A stretch of DNA of 45,596 bases from Deinococcus depolymerans (GTDB lineage Bacteria > Deinococcota > Deinococci > Deinococcales > Deinococcaceae), in the NCBI RefSeq assembly GCF_039522025.1, contig NZ_BAAADB010000034.1:1-45596 (forward strand). Direction: 5' to 3'. The position numbers and the translations under genes were made by a program. The notes under the pieces were generated by a model. That model worked only from the letters and a program-made list of their open reading frames with translations. It did not search any database and was not told where the DNA came from. This document shows, one piece after another, positions 32,097-41,317 of the stretch (the first letter of the stretch is position 1; each line of letters opens with the position of its first letter).

Positions 32097-33265
32097 ATTC
32101 GAGTATGGGAAGGCAAGGTTGGACTAGTCACGTGTTTGGCAATCTTGTAAAAAACATCAATGACTATTTTGATTCTGTACGTGATGGTATACTACCTTAC
32201 GTTGCTGGTCCTCATATAAGCCTCGGCAAGATAATGATATCTGCCTATGGTTCCACGGCAGACGATGACTTCCCACCGACATTCAAACGAAGATTTCACC
32301 CTGGCGATGTTCTGCTCCATTCTCGCGGCATCGAAAAGCTTGCTGTCGTAGACAGAATCGGAGTGACGGGCGAAAAGTTATTTGTTCTGCGCACTCGAGA
32401 TCAAAGTTTACTTCTTCAAGAATTTCTTCCGTGGCTCTTGCTCAGTGCAAGAGTGCAAGCCCATTTGCAGGATAACTTTACTGGCTCCGTGAATAAATTC
32501 CTGAATTGGAAGCCGCTATCCGATATGCAAGTTGCACTTCCGCCTATTGAAGAGCAGAAGCGGCTGGCAGATCTCCTGTGGGCGTCTGAAACCCACCAAG
32601 AAGCGCTGGTAAAAGAAAATACGGCAGTGAAAGTCTTACGGAAAAAACTATTAGATCAGGTCTTATCTGCTATGAGTGTTGAGACGCTGCCCTTAGAATC
32701 CCTGATCAAGCCAGATACCACTATTACTTACGGCATTGTCCAGGCCGGCCCAGAAGTCGAGAATGGCGTTCCTTACATTCGAGTCTCGGACATGACTGAC
32801 GGGCAGCTTTCCCTCGAAGGTATGAAAAGGACTGCGCCGGAAATTGCCGCAAAGTTCAAGCGATCCAGAGTTGAGACTGGTGACCTCGTGGTGGCTCTTC
32901 GTGGACGAACTGGCTTAACCCTAAAAGTTCCTGATGAGCTGGCTGGAGCGAATCTTACGCAAGGCACGGCACGTGTTGCTATTAACTCCGAGCAAATAAA
33001 TCCAGACTTTGTTGTTGCCGTGATGAATTCCGCATGGATGGCATCTGAAATCAACCGTAATGCGAAAGGTTCAACTTTTACGGAATTGACCTTAGCTGCA
33101 CTACGTAATCTACCGGTACCTAGACTTGGGCTTGAAAAAGAGGCTGAACTGCTACGTGATTTGAGGGCAATGAGTCATGCGGAAGTAGCCACAGCTCATT
33201 CTCTTGAAAAGCTTAGGAGAACGAAAAGCACGCTTCTCAGCAGCATCTTTGGGGATCCCCAATGA
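32093..33265 (+). CDS. hsdS: HsdS specificity subunit
   Basis: 390 residues with a GTG start overlapping M2. Two target-recognition domains are each followed by a conserved helix: first half ends with MQVALPPIEEQKRLADLLWA, second half starts around residue 200 with ETLPLESLIKPDTTITYGIV and ends with RNLPVPRLGLEKEAELLRDL. It recognises the bipartite target for modification and restriction. It has distinctly lower GC than the flanking hsdM2 and hsdR, which fits exchange of the specificity gene by recombination. The next gene overlaps by 4 bases (ATGA). Confidence 0.92.
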   Translation: MNSSMGRQGWTSHVFGNLVKNINDYFDSVRDGILPYVAGPHISLGKIMISAYGSTADDDFPPTFKRRFHPGDVLLHSRGIEKLAVVDRIGVTGEKLFVLRTRDQSLLLQEFLPWLLLSARVQAHLQDNFTGSVNKFLNWKPLSDMQVALPPIEEQKRLADLLWASETHQEALVKENTAVKVLRKKLLDQVLSAMSVETLPLESLIKPDTTITYGIVQAGPEVENGVPYIRVSDMTDGQLSLEGMKRTAPEIAAKFKRSRVETGDLVVALRGRTGLTLKVPDELAGANLTQGTARVAINSEQINPDFVVAVMNSAWMASEINRNAKGSTFTELTLAALRNLPVPRLGLEKEAELLRDLRAMSHAEVATAHSLEKLRRTKSTLLSSIFGDPQ

Positions 33266-36189
33266 CCCTCTTCAACGAAGCCAACTCCGTGCGCGACTTC
33301 GTGCGTGACCGGGTGTCCTCCACGCAGGTGCCGTTCGCCCCGGGCTCTGCACTGTCACGCACCACCAGCGATGTGCTGCTGGAAAGTCAGGTGAAAGCGG
33401 CACTGATTCGCCTGAACCCTGAGATTGCGGCCGACCCGGCGAAGGCCGAGCAGGTGCTCTACAACCTGCGCGCCATCCTGCTCAGCGCCCGCACCAGCCC
33501 ACACCCGGTGGTGGCGAACGAGGAGTTCACCGCCTGGCTGACCGGCCAGAAGTCCATGCCTCTGGGCAAGGAAGGTGAGCACGTCACCGTCCGCCTGATC
33601 GACTTCGACCACCCCGAGGCCAACGAGTGGACGATCTCCACCGAGGTGACGTTCGTTCAGGGCCGGGTGGAAAAGCGCTTCGACCTGGTGCTGTGGTGCA
33701 ACGGCTTTCCGCTGGTGGTGGGGGAGGCGAAGTCGCCCACGCGGCCCGCCTACACCTGGATCGACGCGGCCGCCCAGATTCACGACGACTACGAGAAGAG
33801 CGTCGCGCCGTTCTTCGTGCCGAACGTCTTCTCGTTCGCAACGGAAGGCAAGGACTTCCGGTACGGCACGGTCGGCATGCCGGTCGAGCTGTGGGGCCCC
33901 TGGCGGGAAGAGGACACCGACGTGGACGCCCCGGCGAAGATTGGCCTCGCGGCGGTGGGCGAAGCGGTTGACGGGGTTCTAAAGCCCGCGGCGGTGCTGG
34001 ACTTCCTGCGATTCTTCACGCTGTTCGCGACGGACAAGAAGCACCGGAAGATCAAGATCATCGCTCGCTTCCAGCAGTTCCAGGCGACGAATCTGATCGT
34101 GGAGCGCGTGCTACTCGGGAAGGTAAAGCAGGGTTTGATCTGGCACTTCCAGGGCTCCGGGAAGTCCCTGCTGATGGTGTTCACCGCGCTGAAGCTACGG
34201 GCCATGGCGCAGCTGACGAACCCGACGATCCTGATCGTGGTGGACCGCATCGACCTGGACACGCAGATCACGGGGACGTTCACCGCGTCCGATGTGCCTG
34301 GGCTGGTATCCACCGACGACAGCGCCCAGCTACTGAAACTGCTCGGCGGCGGCGCGCGCAAGATCATCATCACGACCATTCACAAGTTCAAAGATGCTGA
34401 AGGCGTCCTGGACGGCCGGAACAACATCATCGCCATGGTCGACGAGGCCCACCGCACGCAGGAGGGCGACCTCGGGCAGAAGATGCGCGCCGCTCTGCCG
34501 AATGCTTTCCTCTTCGGTCTGACGGGCACGCCCATCAACAAGCGCGATCGCAACACCTTCATGTGGTTCGGCGCCCAGGAGGACGAAGGCGGGTACCTGT
34601 CCCGGTATTCCTTCCAGGACTCCATCCGCGACGGCGCGACGCTGCCCCTGCACTTCGAACCGCGCCTGTCCAAACTACACATCGATCAGGAGGCCATCGA
34701 CACGGCCTTCGCGGAACTCGCCAGCGAGCGCCGCCTGTCCGAAGAGGACAAGATCACCCTGTCGAAGAAGGCCGCGTCCATCGAGGTGCTCATCAAGGCG
34801 CCGGACCGGGTGCGCCAGATCGCGGCCGACATCGCCGAGCACTTCAAGACGAAGATAGAACCGGAAGGCTTCAAGGCGCAGGTTGTGGTGTACGACAAGG
34901 CGTCCTGCGTGGCTTACAAGGAAGAGCTCGACCATCACCTGGGCGCGGACGCCTCGACGATCGTGATGTCGAAGGCCCGTGGGGATAAGCCCGAGTGGAG
35001 CAAATGGACGCCCGGCGCGGAGGATCTCGAGCAGGTGCTTGCCCGGTTCAACGACCCGGCTGATCCACTGAAGATCATCATCGTGACCGCCAAGCTCCTC
35101 ACCGGCTTCGACGCGCCGATCCTGCAGTGCCAGTACCTCGACAAGCCACTCAAGGAACACACGCTCCTTCAGGCCATTACCCGCACGAACCGGGTCTACC
35201 CGCCGTACAAGAAGTACGGTCTGATCGTGGACTACCTCGGCGTGTTCGACGACGTGGCGAAATCGCTGGCGTTCGACGATCAGGCCGTGCAGCGCGTCAT
35301 TGCCAACATCGAGGAATTGAAGAACCAGTTGGAGCCGGCCATGGCCGCGGCCATCCAGTTCTTCCCTGGTGTGGACCGCACGGTCGGCGGGTACGAAGGG
35401 CTCATTCAGGCACAGTCGGCAATTGCCGACACAGCCACACGGGACGCTTTCGGCCTGGCGTACAGCGTCGTGTCCCAGCTGTGGGAGGCGCTGAGCCCGG
35501 ACCCCATGCTCGCCGACTACAAGGCTGACTACCGCTGGTTGACGGACGTGTACGAGTCGGTCCGTCCGTCGGACATCACGGGTCGCCTGGTCTGGCACGC
35601 GCTGGGCGCCAAGACCATCGACCTGATCAATGAGCACGTCCGCATCGAGATCCCCGAGAGCGCCGAGACGGTTGTACTGGATGCTCAGACCATCGAGGAT
35701 CTCATGCTCGGGAAGGGCGGAGACGTCCCGCCGAAAGAAATCGAGAAGTTGATCACGGCCCGCATTGCCCGGCACCTGAACAATCCTGTCTTCGTCGCGC
35801 TTGGGCAGCGGCTGAACGCCCTCAGGGTGAAGTACGCTGACATCCAGCAGTCCAGCCTCGACTTCCTGCGGGAACTGCTGGAACTCGCGCGCGACACGGT
35901 GGCCGCGGAGAAAGCCGTCAAGGAAGTCCCACGAGAAGAGAAAGGCAAAGCAGCCCTCTCGGAACTCTTCGACACTCTCAAGACTGAGCAGACTCCGATC
36001 ATCGTCGACAACATCGTCAACCGCATCGACGAGGTCGTGCGCGCCATCCGCTTCGACGGGTGGCAGTCCACCATCCGCGGCGATCAGGAGGTGCGGCAAG
36101 CCCTGAGGAAAACCCTCTATGTGCAGTTTAAGATCCGTGACAACGACGTTTTCGAGAAGGCGCTCGGGTACATCCGAGAGTATTATTAG
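33262..36189 (+). CDS. hsdR: HsdR restriction subunit, complete and canonical
   Basis: 975 residues. The PD-(D/E)XK nuclease is KRFDLVLWCNGFPLVVGEAK, with Asp141 and Glu155-x-Lys157. Walker A is FQGSGKSLL at 297-304, Walker B VDEAHR at 393-398, motif III GLTGTP. The second RecA lobe has LTGFDAP and AITRTNRVYPPY. The C-terminal helical domain docks on the methylase. All motifs of an active ATP-dependent translocating endonuclease are intact, in contrast to the R-like gene at 20612-23218. It is the last gene of the M1-M2-S-R operon. Confidence 0.95.
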   Translation: MTLFNEANSVRDFVRDRVSSTQVPFAPGSALSRTTSDVLLESQVKAALIRLNPEIAADPAKAEQVLYNLRAILLSARTSPHPVVANEEFTAWLTGQKSMPLGKEGEHVTVRLIDFDHPEANEWTISTEVTFVQGRVEKRFDLVLWCNGFPLVVGEAKSPTRPAYTWIDAAAQIHDDYEKSVAPFFVPNVFSFATEGKDFRYGTVGMPVELWGPWREEDTDVDAPAKIGLAAVGEAVDGVLKPAAVLDFLRFFTLFATDKKHRKIKIIARFQQFQATNLIVERVLLGKVKQGLIWHFQGSGKSLLMVFTALKLRAMAQLTNPTILIVVDRIDLDTQITGTFTASDVPGLVSTDDSAQLLKLLGGGARKIIITTIHKFKDAEGVLDGRNNIIAMVDEAHRTQEGDLGQKMRAALPNAFLFGLTGTPINKRDRNTFMWFGAQEDEGGYLSRYSFQDSIRDGATLPLHFEPRLSKLHIDQEAIDTAFAELASERRLSEEDKITLSKKAASIEVLIKAPDRVRQIAADIAEHFKTKIEPEGFKAQVVVYDKASCVAYKEELDHHLGADASTIVMSKARGDKPEWSKWTPGAEDLEQVLARFNDPADPLKIIIVTAKLLTGFDAPILQCQYLDKPLKEHTLLQAITRTNRVYPPYKKYGLIVDYLGVFDDVAKSLAFDDQAVQRVIANIEELKNQLEPAMAAAIQFFPGVDRTVGGYEGLIQAQSAIADTATRDAFGLAYSVVSQLWEALSPDPMLADYKADYRWLTDVYESVRPSDITGRLVWHALGAKTIDLINEHVRIEIPESAETVVLDAQTIEDLMLGKGGDVPPKEIEKLITARIARHLNNPVFVALGQRLNALRVKYADIQQSSLDFLRELLELARDTVAAEKAVKEVPREEKGKAALSELFDTLKTEQTPIIVDNIVNRIDEVVRAIRFDGWQSTIRGDQEVRQALRKTLYVQFKIRDNDVFEKALGYIREYY

Positions 36190-36434
36190 GTATGAGAGAA
36201 TAAAATACAGACGATAATCTATGCGGTCGCAGATATATTCTGAAATCTTTAGAGTATCGTATATACCGGATGCATGGCGTGCGAAAATAACCGCTCTATA
36301 TGATTTCGCTTGCTAAGAAGCTACTCGCGATTACAAAGCAAATGGGTTGATATTTTTGCAGTCTATATTTATTATTCCGATATTCTATAAAGCATTGGTT
36401 GTTTCCTTTAGGAATGTATATAGGAGGCGTCGAA
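36190..36434. other. AT-rich intergenic region
   Basis: 245 bases rich in TATA-like strings (for example TCGTATATACC) between hsdR and the RusA-like gene. Base composition changes abruptly at 36190 and stays AT-rich until about 37620, marking a separate acquired segment. It probably contains the promoter of the next operon. No gene is seen. Confidence 0.5.
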
Positions 36435-36866
36435 TTGACTAGAATGCAGACAAATGATGTTATTTTTGAGATGGTTTTGCCTAGAAGGCCAGTTTCCTAC
36501 AATGCGAGGGGTAGGCCAGGATATAGACGATGGAAAGACTATATCATAAACCATGCAAAAATACTTTGGAGGGAGTCAATACTTGAAGGTAGCGACTATT
36601 ACTTCCAGATTATCTATATATGCCACGAAAATCCCGTTGATGTTGATAATATTATTAAGGGTGTGCAGGATGCGCTTGTAGGTGTGTTATATGCGGATGA
36701 TGTCAATATCTCGGATATCTCTGCCCACAGGCGATTTACAAGTGAAAAAATAATTATAGAAGAATTGCCAGATAAGCTTCGAAATGAACTCGATAATCGA
36801 CAGCAGATGGCGGATACCGTATATTTTCGACTTTGTAAATCAAGGGGGATAGGTAGTTTTACATGA
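36435..36866 (+). CDS. RusA-like Holliday-junction resolvase family protein
   Basis: 143 residues from TTG 36435, chosen because AGGAGG at 36422-36427 is 7 bases upstream; ATG 36444 would be too far away. After a strand-turn opening (FEMVLPRRPVSYNARGRPGY) comes the RusA signature NPVDVDNIIKGVQDALVG and LYADDVNISD. Asp69, Asp71, Asp79 and Asp88/89 can form the metal site. RusA enzymes cut four-way junctions and are typical of phages. The coding sequence is AT-rich and overlaps the nuclease gene by 4 bases. Confidence 0.78.
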   Translation: MTRMQTNDVIFEMVLPRRPVSYNARGRPGYRRWKDYIINHAKILWRESILEGSDYYFQIIYICHENPVDVDNIIKGVQDALVGVLYADDVNISDISAHRRFTSEKIIIEELPDKLRNELDNRQQMADTVYFRLCKSRGIGSFT

Positions 36867-37564
36867 GTCAAGACTATAGATACGGAAGTATTCTCGAAAA
36901 GCGGGTTGCTAGTAAGCTTGCCAATATAGGGATGCGGGTAACTATGGAGCCTAATCCAGATTGCTTACCAGAGAGCAATATAAAATATAGACCAGATATA
37001 CTTGCTAAATCTCCGGATGGTATTAATTACATTATTGAAGTGAAATCATCCGTCTTTATGCAGGGAATGGAGAGGTATTTTGAATATTCAAGGTCGCTCC
37101 CATCAGACAGAATGTGGAAATTCGTTATTATGACTGAGCGTGAGGTTGATCAGGATATTGAATCATTTTTCATTCCTTATGGACAAAAACTAAGCACGAC
37201 GATCAAGATGATTCATGATTCTCGAGCGAAACTGGATCTCTTGGCAGAGGGAAGCAGGCTTGATGAGCAATTGGCCTCTGCTATATTCTTAGTAAAATTT
37301 TCAAATTTAGAATCGAGTTTATCCCTCCTGGCTGAAAAATTTATGTTACCCATCGGTGCACTTGAATCTAAGATAATAGCTGACTATCTATATTCAGAGG
37401 GAGAAATTGATTACAGCCTGTATGAGCAGCTTATTTATACGATTTCCAATAGAAATAAGATATCCCATAACAGGTTTTCTAGCGTTGAATTGATAGAATT
37501 CGAGACCTTGGACAATGCGCAAAACAGGGTATTAGAGCTTCTTGTCGGCAAAGCTGAAGCGTAA
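36863..37564 (+). CDS. PD-(D/E)XK nuclease fused to a HEPN-like domain
   Basis: 233 residues, ATG inside the RusA-like stop. The N-terminal domain (about 1-115) starts GSILEKRVASKLANIGMRV and has the nuclease motif RPDILAKSPDGINYIIEVK with Asp45, Glu59 and Lys61. The C-terminal domain (about 130-230) is all helical and contains ISNRNKISHN, an R-x4-H motif (Arg197, His202) of HEPN type, as in RNA-cutting toxins or DUF4145-like domains. Fusion of a DNA-cutting and a possible RNA-cutting module suggests defence. AT-rich codon use points to recent transfer together with the RusA-like gene. Confidence 0.65.
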   Translation: MSQDYRYGSILEKRVASKLANIGMRVTMEPNPDCLPESNIKYRPDILAKSPDGINYIIEVKSSVFMQGMERYFEYSRSLPSDRMWKFVIMTEREVDQDIESFFIPYGQKLSTTIKMIHDSRAKLDLLAEGSRLDEQLASAIFLVKFSNLESSLSLLAEKFMLPIGALESKIIADYLYSEGEIDYSLYEQLIYTISNRNKISHNRFSSVELIEFETLDNAQNRVLELLVGKAEA

Positions 37565-38004
37565 TCTATTATGATTAGATGGATGGGATTATTTTGCATT
37601 TGATGTCTTAGGCTTCTATGCTGTTGGAGGCGCTTGTCTAATTTCTGCCGTAAACCTTTGCTAAATTGGCGAAGAAGAGGCGTCTGTCATTAGCACTTGT
37701 GTCTCCTGTTAGGCAGACAAGCCCGGCGAGGCGGCCCGTGGTTGTGCCGGCACGATGTGTGTGCGGACACAACACACGGCCCTCCCTCTTCTTGAAGAGC
37801 TCGTGACTCGTTTCCTTGTTGGTGGCAGCTGATACGGATTCCGTTTGTTTCGCCGATAACCCGGAACATCGCCGGCTTGTCAGCTTCACGTCCGGAAACC
37901 GTTTCCCTCCCACTCGCTTTGCTCCGATTGAACGGGTTTTGCAGCACATTCAATCGGAGTCCGTATGAGTCATTGCGGGTCAGATGTCCGGGCTACCATC
38001 AGGG
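37565..38004. other. Intergenic region with long inverted repeat
   Basis: 440 bases without a credible gene. An 11-bp perfect inverted repeat, CTCCGATTGAA at 37922-37932 and TTCAATCGGAG at 37949-37959, encloses 16 bases. Just beyond the second arm the bases on the opposite strand read ATACGGACTCCG, similar to ATACGGATTCCG at about 37830. The AT-rich segment ends near 37620. It may be a recombination scar or an operator for the following operon. Confidence 0.4.
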
Positions 38005-38256
38005 ATGCCCAGGTTCAACCTCGACGGTATGGTCAAGCGGCTCATGGACGACGTGAACGAGAGGTTCCGGGCAAATATTGAGGAGGTCGTGTCCCTCCAG
38101 TACTGTCCGGAGCATGGGTCGTTCGCGTTGATCGAATTCGTGGATCAGTTGACCGTGTCCAGGGAGCGCGTACAGCACGAGTACCGCCTGCATTGCTGCT
38201 GTGACGCCCTACGGGATCAGGTAACGCAGGTGCTTCAGGAAGCGGGGCTCAGATGA
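38005..38256 (+). CDS. Small Cys-containing protein, 83 residues
   Basis: Starts at ATG 38005 (ATG 37984 possible) and overlaps the next gene by 4 bases (ATGA). An N-terminal helix (FNLDGMVKRLMDDVNERF) precedes SLQYCPEHGSFALIEF and a further LHCCCDALRDQV, so four cysteines and a histidine could form a metal site. It is translationally coupled to the DUF4062/TIR-like gene and may be its partner. No family is recognised. Confidence 0.6.
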   Translation: MPRFNLDGMVKRLMDDVNERFRANIEEVVSLQYCPEHGSFALIEFVDQLTVSRERVQHEYRLHCCCDALRDQVTQVLQEAGLR

Positions 38257-39749
38257 CGACCAAGCAGCTTAGCCTTCCCGTGATCGTACTCGGGCGGAAG
38301 CTCGTGGTCCTGGTCGCTCTGGAACTTCACGACATCACCATCCAGAATCCCCGCAATCCCAGTGTGTATCTGTTCGACGGGATGAGTGGAGTGACGGAAC
38401 TCGAACGTGGTGAGCTGAAAACCCGCAGCCCTCAGGAGTTTCAGGACCTCGGTAAGGAACTGGGCCGCGATTTACTGGTCCGCATTGCGCAGCACTACAT
38501 TCACGCGGTCAGGGATCGCGGCGCTCTGGCGCGAACCCCGGCCCCACTCTGGGTGGAGGACGTGCAGGCCCCGGTGGTGCCGACGGGCACTGTAGAGGAC
38601 GATGTCCGGACGTTCTTCGAAGTGAGTGCCGCTCACCTGGGGCCGACGGCGTACAGTCTCGAGAGCCTCGCCGTGTCCACGGGATACCCCATGAGTGATC
38701 TTGAAGCGCACCTGCGGGCCCAGGTGGAGGCCGGCATCCTGTGCGTGGATGGTGAGGGTTACGCGCTGTGTGGGGCAGTGAGTCCTGACCCGTGGCGGTT
38801 GCCGGAGGAAGTGCAGGGGCAGCAGCCCCTCGGTCTGGACGCGCGGCTGATCCGGGTCATGATTGGCGGTCCAGGCGACACCGCTGAGGAGGTGGAGAAA
38901 GCACGTGAGGTGCTCGGACAGTGGAACCTGCGCCACGCGGAGGAACTCGGCGCGGTGCTGCTGTTCAAGCACTGGCAACTTCACTCGTATCCCGGCTGGA
39001 ACGAGCGGCCGCAGGCGCTGATCAACGAGCAACTCGTGGAGCGTGCGGACCTGCTTGTGGCGGTCTTCTGGGCCCGCCTGGGCATGGACTCTGGCACGGA
39101 CGAGTCCGGGACGGTGGAGGAGATCCGGAGGATGGCGGCGGCTGGGCGGCCCGTGATGGTGTACTTCTCTAATCGATCCAAGTCCCTGGATTTTATGAGG
39201 GACGCGACTAACATGAAGGAGTTAGAACGGGTTCACGCGTATCGTGCCGACATCGAGCAGCAGTTCAGGGGCATGTACAGCACGTTCAACTCTACGGATG
39301 CGTTCGGTGAAAAGCTCGATCTGCATCTGACACGATTCATTCGTGACCTGCGGGACAGGAACTTTCAGGTGCAGCAGTCCCCGCAGGGCAGCCTGCGGGC
39401 CTTCCGGGAGAACCGACGGGCTGAACTGGCCACTCTGAGGGGCACAGTCACGCGCCTGGAGATCGAGTTCGGGAGCAACGGCCACCGCATCAACGGCGCG
39501 GAGGCGCAGAAACGGCGGACGCTCGCCCGGCTGGCGGAGGCGATAACCATGCATTACGCCACATGGAAGCCGCACCTCATCGAGGACGCGTGTCAGGCGT
39601 GGGAAGGTCTGATCGGTTTCGCCAGGCAGGTGGCCAGTGAACCAGGAACGTACGGGAGTGGCGCGGCACTGGAGGAGAACGGTCGGGAATTGCTGAACGA
39701 GGTGAAAGGCTGGCTCGGCATCCTCGAGAGTGGTCTTTCACATCGCTGA
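38253..39749 (+). CDS. DUF4062/TIR-like protein, probable defence effector
   Basis: 498 residues. Residues about 1-190 include a strand-rich opening and a winged-helix-like part (YSLESLAVSTGYPMSDLEAH). From about 198 the Rossmann-like domain reads IRVMIGGPGDTAEEVEKARE, then LINEQLVERADLLVAVFWAR, SGTVEEIRRM with Glu289/Glu290, and VMVYFSN. This matches the DUF4062/TIR-like family found beside defence genes. Glu289 or Glu290 is in the place expected for a NAD-cleaving residue. The C-terminal 130 residues are helical. The stop lies within a long palindrome. Confidence 0.65.
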   Translation: MTTKQLSLPVIVLGRKLVVLVALELHDITIQNPRNPSVYLFDGMSGVTELERGELKTRSPQEFQDLGKELGRDLLVRIAQHYIHAVRDRGALARTPAPLWVEDVQAPVVPTGTVEDDVRTFFEVSAAHLGPTAYSLESLAVSTGYPMSDLEAHLRAQVEAGILCVDGEGYALCGAVSPDPWRLPEEVQGQQPLGLDARLIRVMIGGPGDTAEEVEKAREVLGQWNLRHAEELGAVLLFKHWQLHSYPGWNERPQALINEQLVERADLLVAVFWARLGMDSGTDESGTVEEIRRMAAAGRPVMVYFSNRSKSLDFMRDATNMKELERVHAYRADIEQQFRGMYSTFNSTDAFGEKLDLHLTRFIRDLRDRNFQVQQSPQGSLRAFRENRRAELATLRGTVTRLEIEFGSNGHRINGAEAQKRRTLARLAEAITMHYATWKPHLIEDACQAWEGLIGFARQVASEPGTYGSGAALEENGRELLNEVKGWLGILESGLSHR

Positions 39750-39794
39750 GCGCTCGCGCTGCAGATCGATCTGCAGCGCGAGCGCTCAGCGATG
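39741..39794. repeat. 54-bp perfect palindrome
   Basis: From CATCGCTGAG to CTCAGCGATG every base is mirrored, centred on ATCGAT at 39765-39770. The stop codon of the DUF4062 gene (39747-39749) is inside the left arm. It may act as a symmetric transcription terminator, though no T run follows. Such long perfect palindromes are unstable and often bind proteins or mark recombination ends. Confidence 0.85.
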
Positions 39795-39847
39795 CCGCGC
39801 AGATCTCGCCTCGGGAACGGCGCCCGCTGCGATACCTTCAGAGCACA

Positions 39848-40465
39848 ATGACCCTCCTCCCTGAAGATCTGACCCAGTGCAGTCGACGAGTCCTGGCTCA
39901 CCTGCGCGCCTCCTACGTGTCTGGCCAGGGCTTTGCAGACACCGGTGAGCTGGCCCAGGCCTTGCAGGTGGACCTCCCGCTGATCGCCGCGAGTTGCCGA
40001 CAACTGCAGGGGCTTGGAGAGCTGGCCATCGTGGCGAACCGCGGCGGCGACGAGTTGCTCGTCCGGATCACCGAGGTGGGCATGCGCGCAGCGGATCGCG
40101 CGGACACTCCACCTTCAGGAAGTTTGGTCCAGAATTTCCATGCTCCTGTCGGCATCGTTGCCACCCAGGTCGGGAACCACAACGCCATGACCCCGCAGCA
40201 GCGCAGCGGCGGCACCGTCGAGGAGTTTGCCCTGCTTCTCGCCCAACTCCGGGCCCAGGTCGCCACCTTGCCGGAGGACGACCAGGACGAGGCCACGATG
40301 ACCATCGAGAGCCTCGACAAGGGCGTGAAGGAGGGCAAGCTGGCCCGTGCCGGTCGGGCCGTCGAGACGCTGAGCAAACTGGGCGCGGCGTCCGCGACCT
40401 TCGTGACCTCCCTGAAAACCATCAGCCAGACTCTCGGACTGCCTTTCCCAGGGGCAGACAGCTGA
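39848..40465 (+). CDS. Winged-helix/coiled-coil hypothetical protein
   Basis: 205 residues from ATG 39848. The N-terminal third is winged-helix-like (RRVLAHLRASYVSGQGFADT, then LPLIAASCRQLQGLGELAIV). A central HAPVGIVATQVGNHN resembles the 'G-N-V-A-G' pattern of beta-solenoid-like linker domains seen in effector-associated proteins. The C-terminus (about 120-205) is helical and may be amphipathic (AASATFVTSLKTISQTLGL). No firm family. The next gene starts 2 bases after the stop. Confidence 0.6.
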   Translation: MTLLPEDLTQCSRRVLAHLRASYVSGQGFADTGELAQALQVDLPLIAASCRQLQGLGELAIVANRGGDELLVRITEVGMRAADRADTPPSGSLVQNFHAPVGIVATQVGNHNAMTPQQRSGGTVEEFALLLAQLRAQVATLPEDDQDEATMTIESLDKGVKEGKLARAGRAVETLSKLGAASATFVTSLKTISQTLGLPFPGADS

Positions 40466-40467
40466 GA

Positions 40468-41226
40468 GTGAGACGACTGGACGCAGCGGAGGAGTGGGCG
40501 AGGATCGACAGCATCCTCCAGCCGTTGGGGTGGCACGACATGGATCAGGCGCGGCTGCTGCTCGAGTGTGGCTGCGAACCCAGCCGGGCGGCCGAACTCA
40601 GCATGACTCAGGCGGATCAGCTCGGCGCCTGGCTCGAAGTGGATCCGGAGTATCTGCTGGGACGCGAACAGAACCCGGTCGTTCATCCGAACCTCTACCA
40701 CAATGTGCCCTCTGAACTCTGGCGGGCGATCATCACGGCAACGACGTCACACACGCTGCGAGAGGTGCTGGTTCTAAAGGTCAGAGGGATGAATCTCGAC
40801 CGGCTCCGCCCTGGCATAGGCACGGATGATCCGCGGTCGATGCTGGCCGTCGTGCTGACCCTCCGGCGACCGCTGGGGTCGTATGTCGTGGAGACTTGGC
40901 AACTCTGGCAGCCCGAGCCCTGGGTCTATCCGAAGTCCCGCGAGCATGTGCTCTCCGTCCTTCTGCTGCTTCAGGCTTTGGATGCGCGAGGGTTCAGCGG
41001 CTGCTACCCCCGAGGTCTGGAGATCTCAGCGGAAGAAATGAAGGCGTTGAACAAAGGGCAGATGCACATCACTGCGGTTCTTGGCCATCACCGGTGGCCC
41101 CCAAAGTGGGATGTGCAGAATTTCCTGCAGCCAGCGGGGCTACTCGCCTCTCGGCGGCGCAACGAGATCGAGCAGTCGCTGCAGCATTACGGTGACTGGC
41201 GGGCGATGCTCTCCGATCACAGGTGA
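40468..41226 (+). CDS. Hypothetical protein, 252 residues
   Basis: GTG start 2 bases after the preceding stop, chosen because upstream sequence in this frame is shadow of the other gene. It begins VRRLDAAEEWARIDSILQPL and has an HTH-like part near 35-65 (MDQARLLLECGCEPSRAAEL, then MTQADQLGAWLEVDPEYLLG). The rest is rich in Trp, Pro and Leu. No family is recognised. The pair ends at a clear terminator shared with the convergent recombinase gene. Confidence 0.6.
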   Translation: MRRLDAAEEWARIDSILQPLGWHDMDQARLLLECGCEPSRAAELSMTQADQLGAWLEVDPEYLLGREQNPVVHPNLYHNVPSELWRAIITATTSHTLREVLVLKVRGMNLDRLRPGIGTDDPRSMLAVVLTLRRPLGSYVVETWQLWQPEPWVYPKSREHVLSVLLLLQALDARGFSGCYPRGLEISAEEMKALNKGQMHITAVLGHHRWPPKWDVQNFLQPAGLLASRRRNEIEQSLQHYGDWRAMLSDHR

Positions 41227-41255
41227 GGTGTCTACCCCAACGCCTGGAATAGAAG

Positions 41256-41285
41256 AAGGCGACCCGAAGATCGCCTTGCTTTTTC
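41256..41285 (+). terminator. Rho-independent terminator
   Basis: AAGGCGA and TCGCCTT form a 7-bp stem with an 8-base loop, followed by GCTTTTTC. It ends the 39848-41226 operon and lies 30 bases before the convergent recombinase gene. Confidence 0.85.
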
Positions 41286-41317
41286 TACTATAGAGCGGTA
41301 TTCAGGTTAGGTCAATC

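Noticed and set aside
34675..36099. 474-codon frame on the minus strand
   Set aside because: Antisense shadow of hsdR, produced by its high GC3 content.
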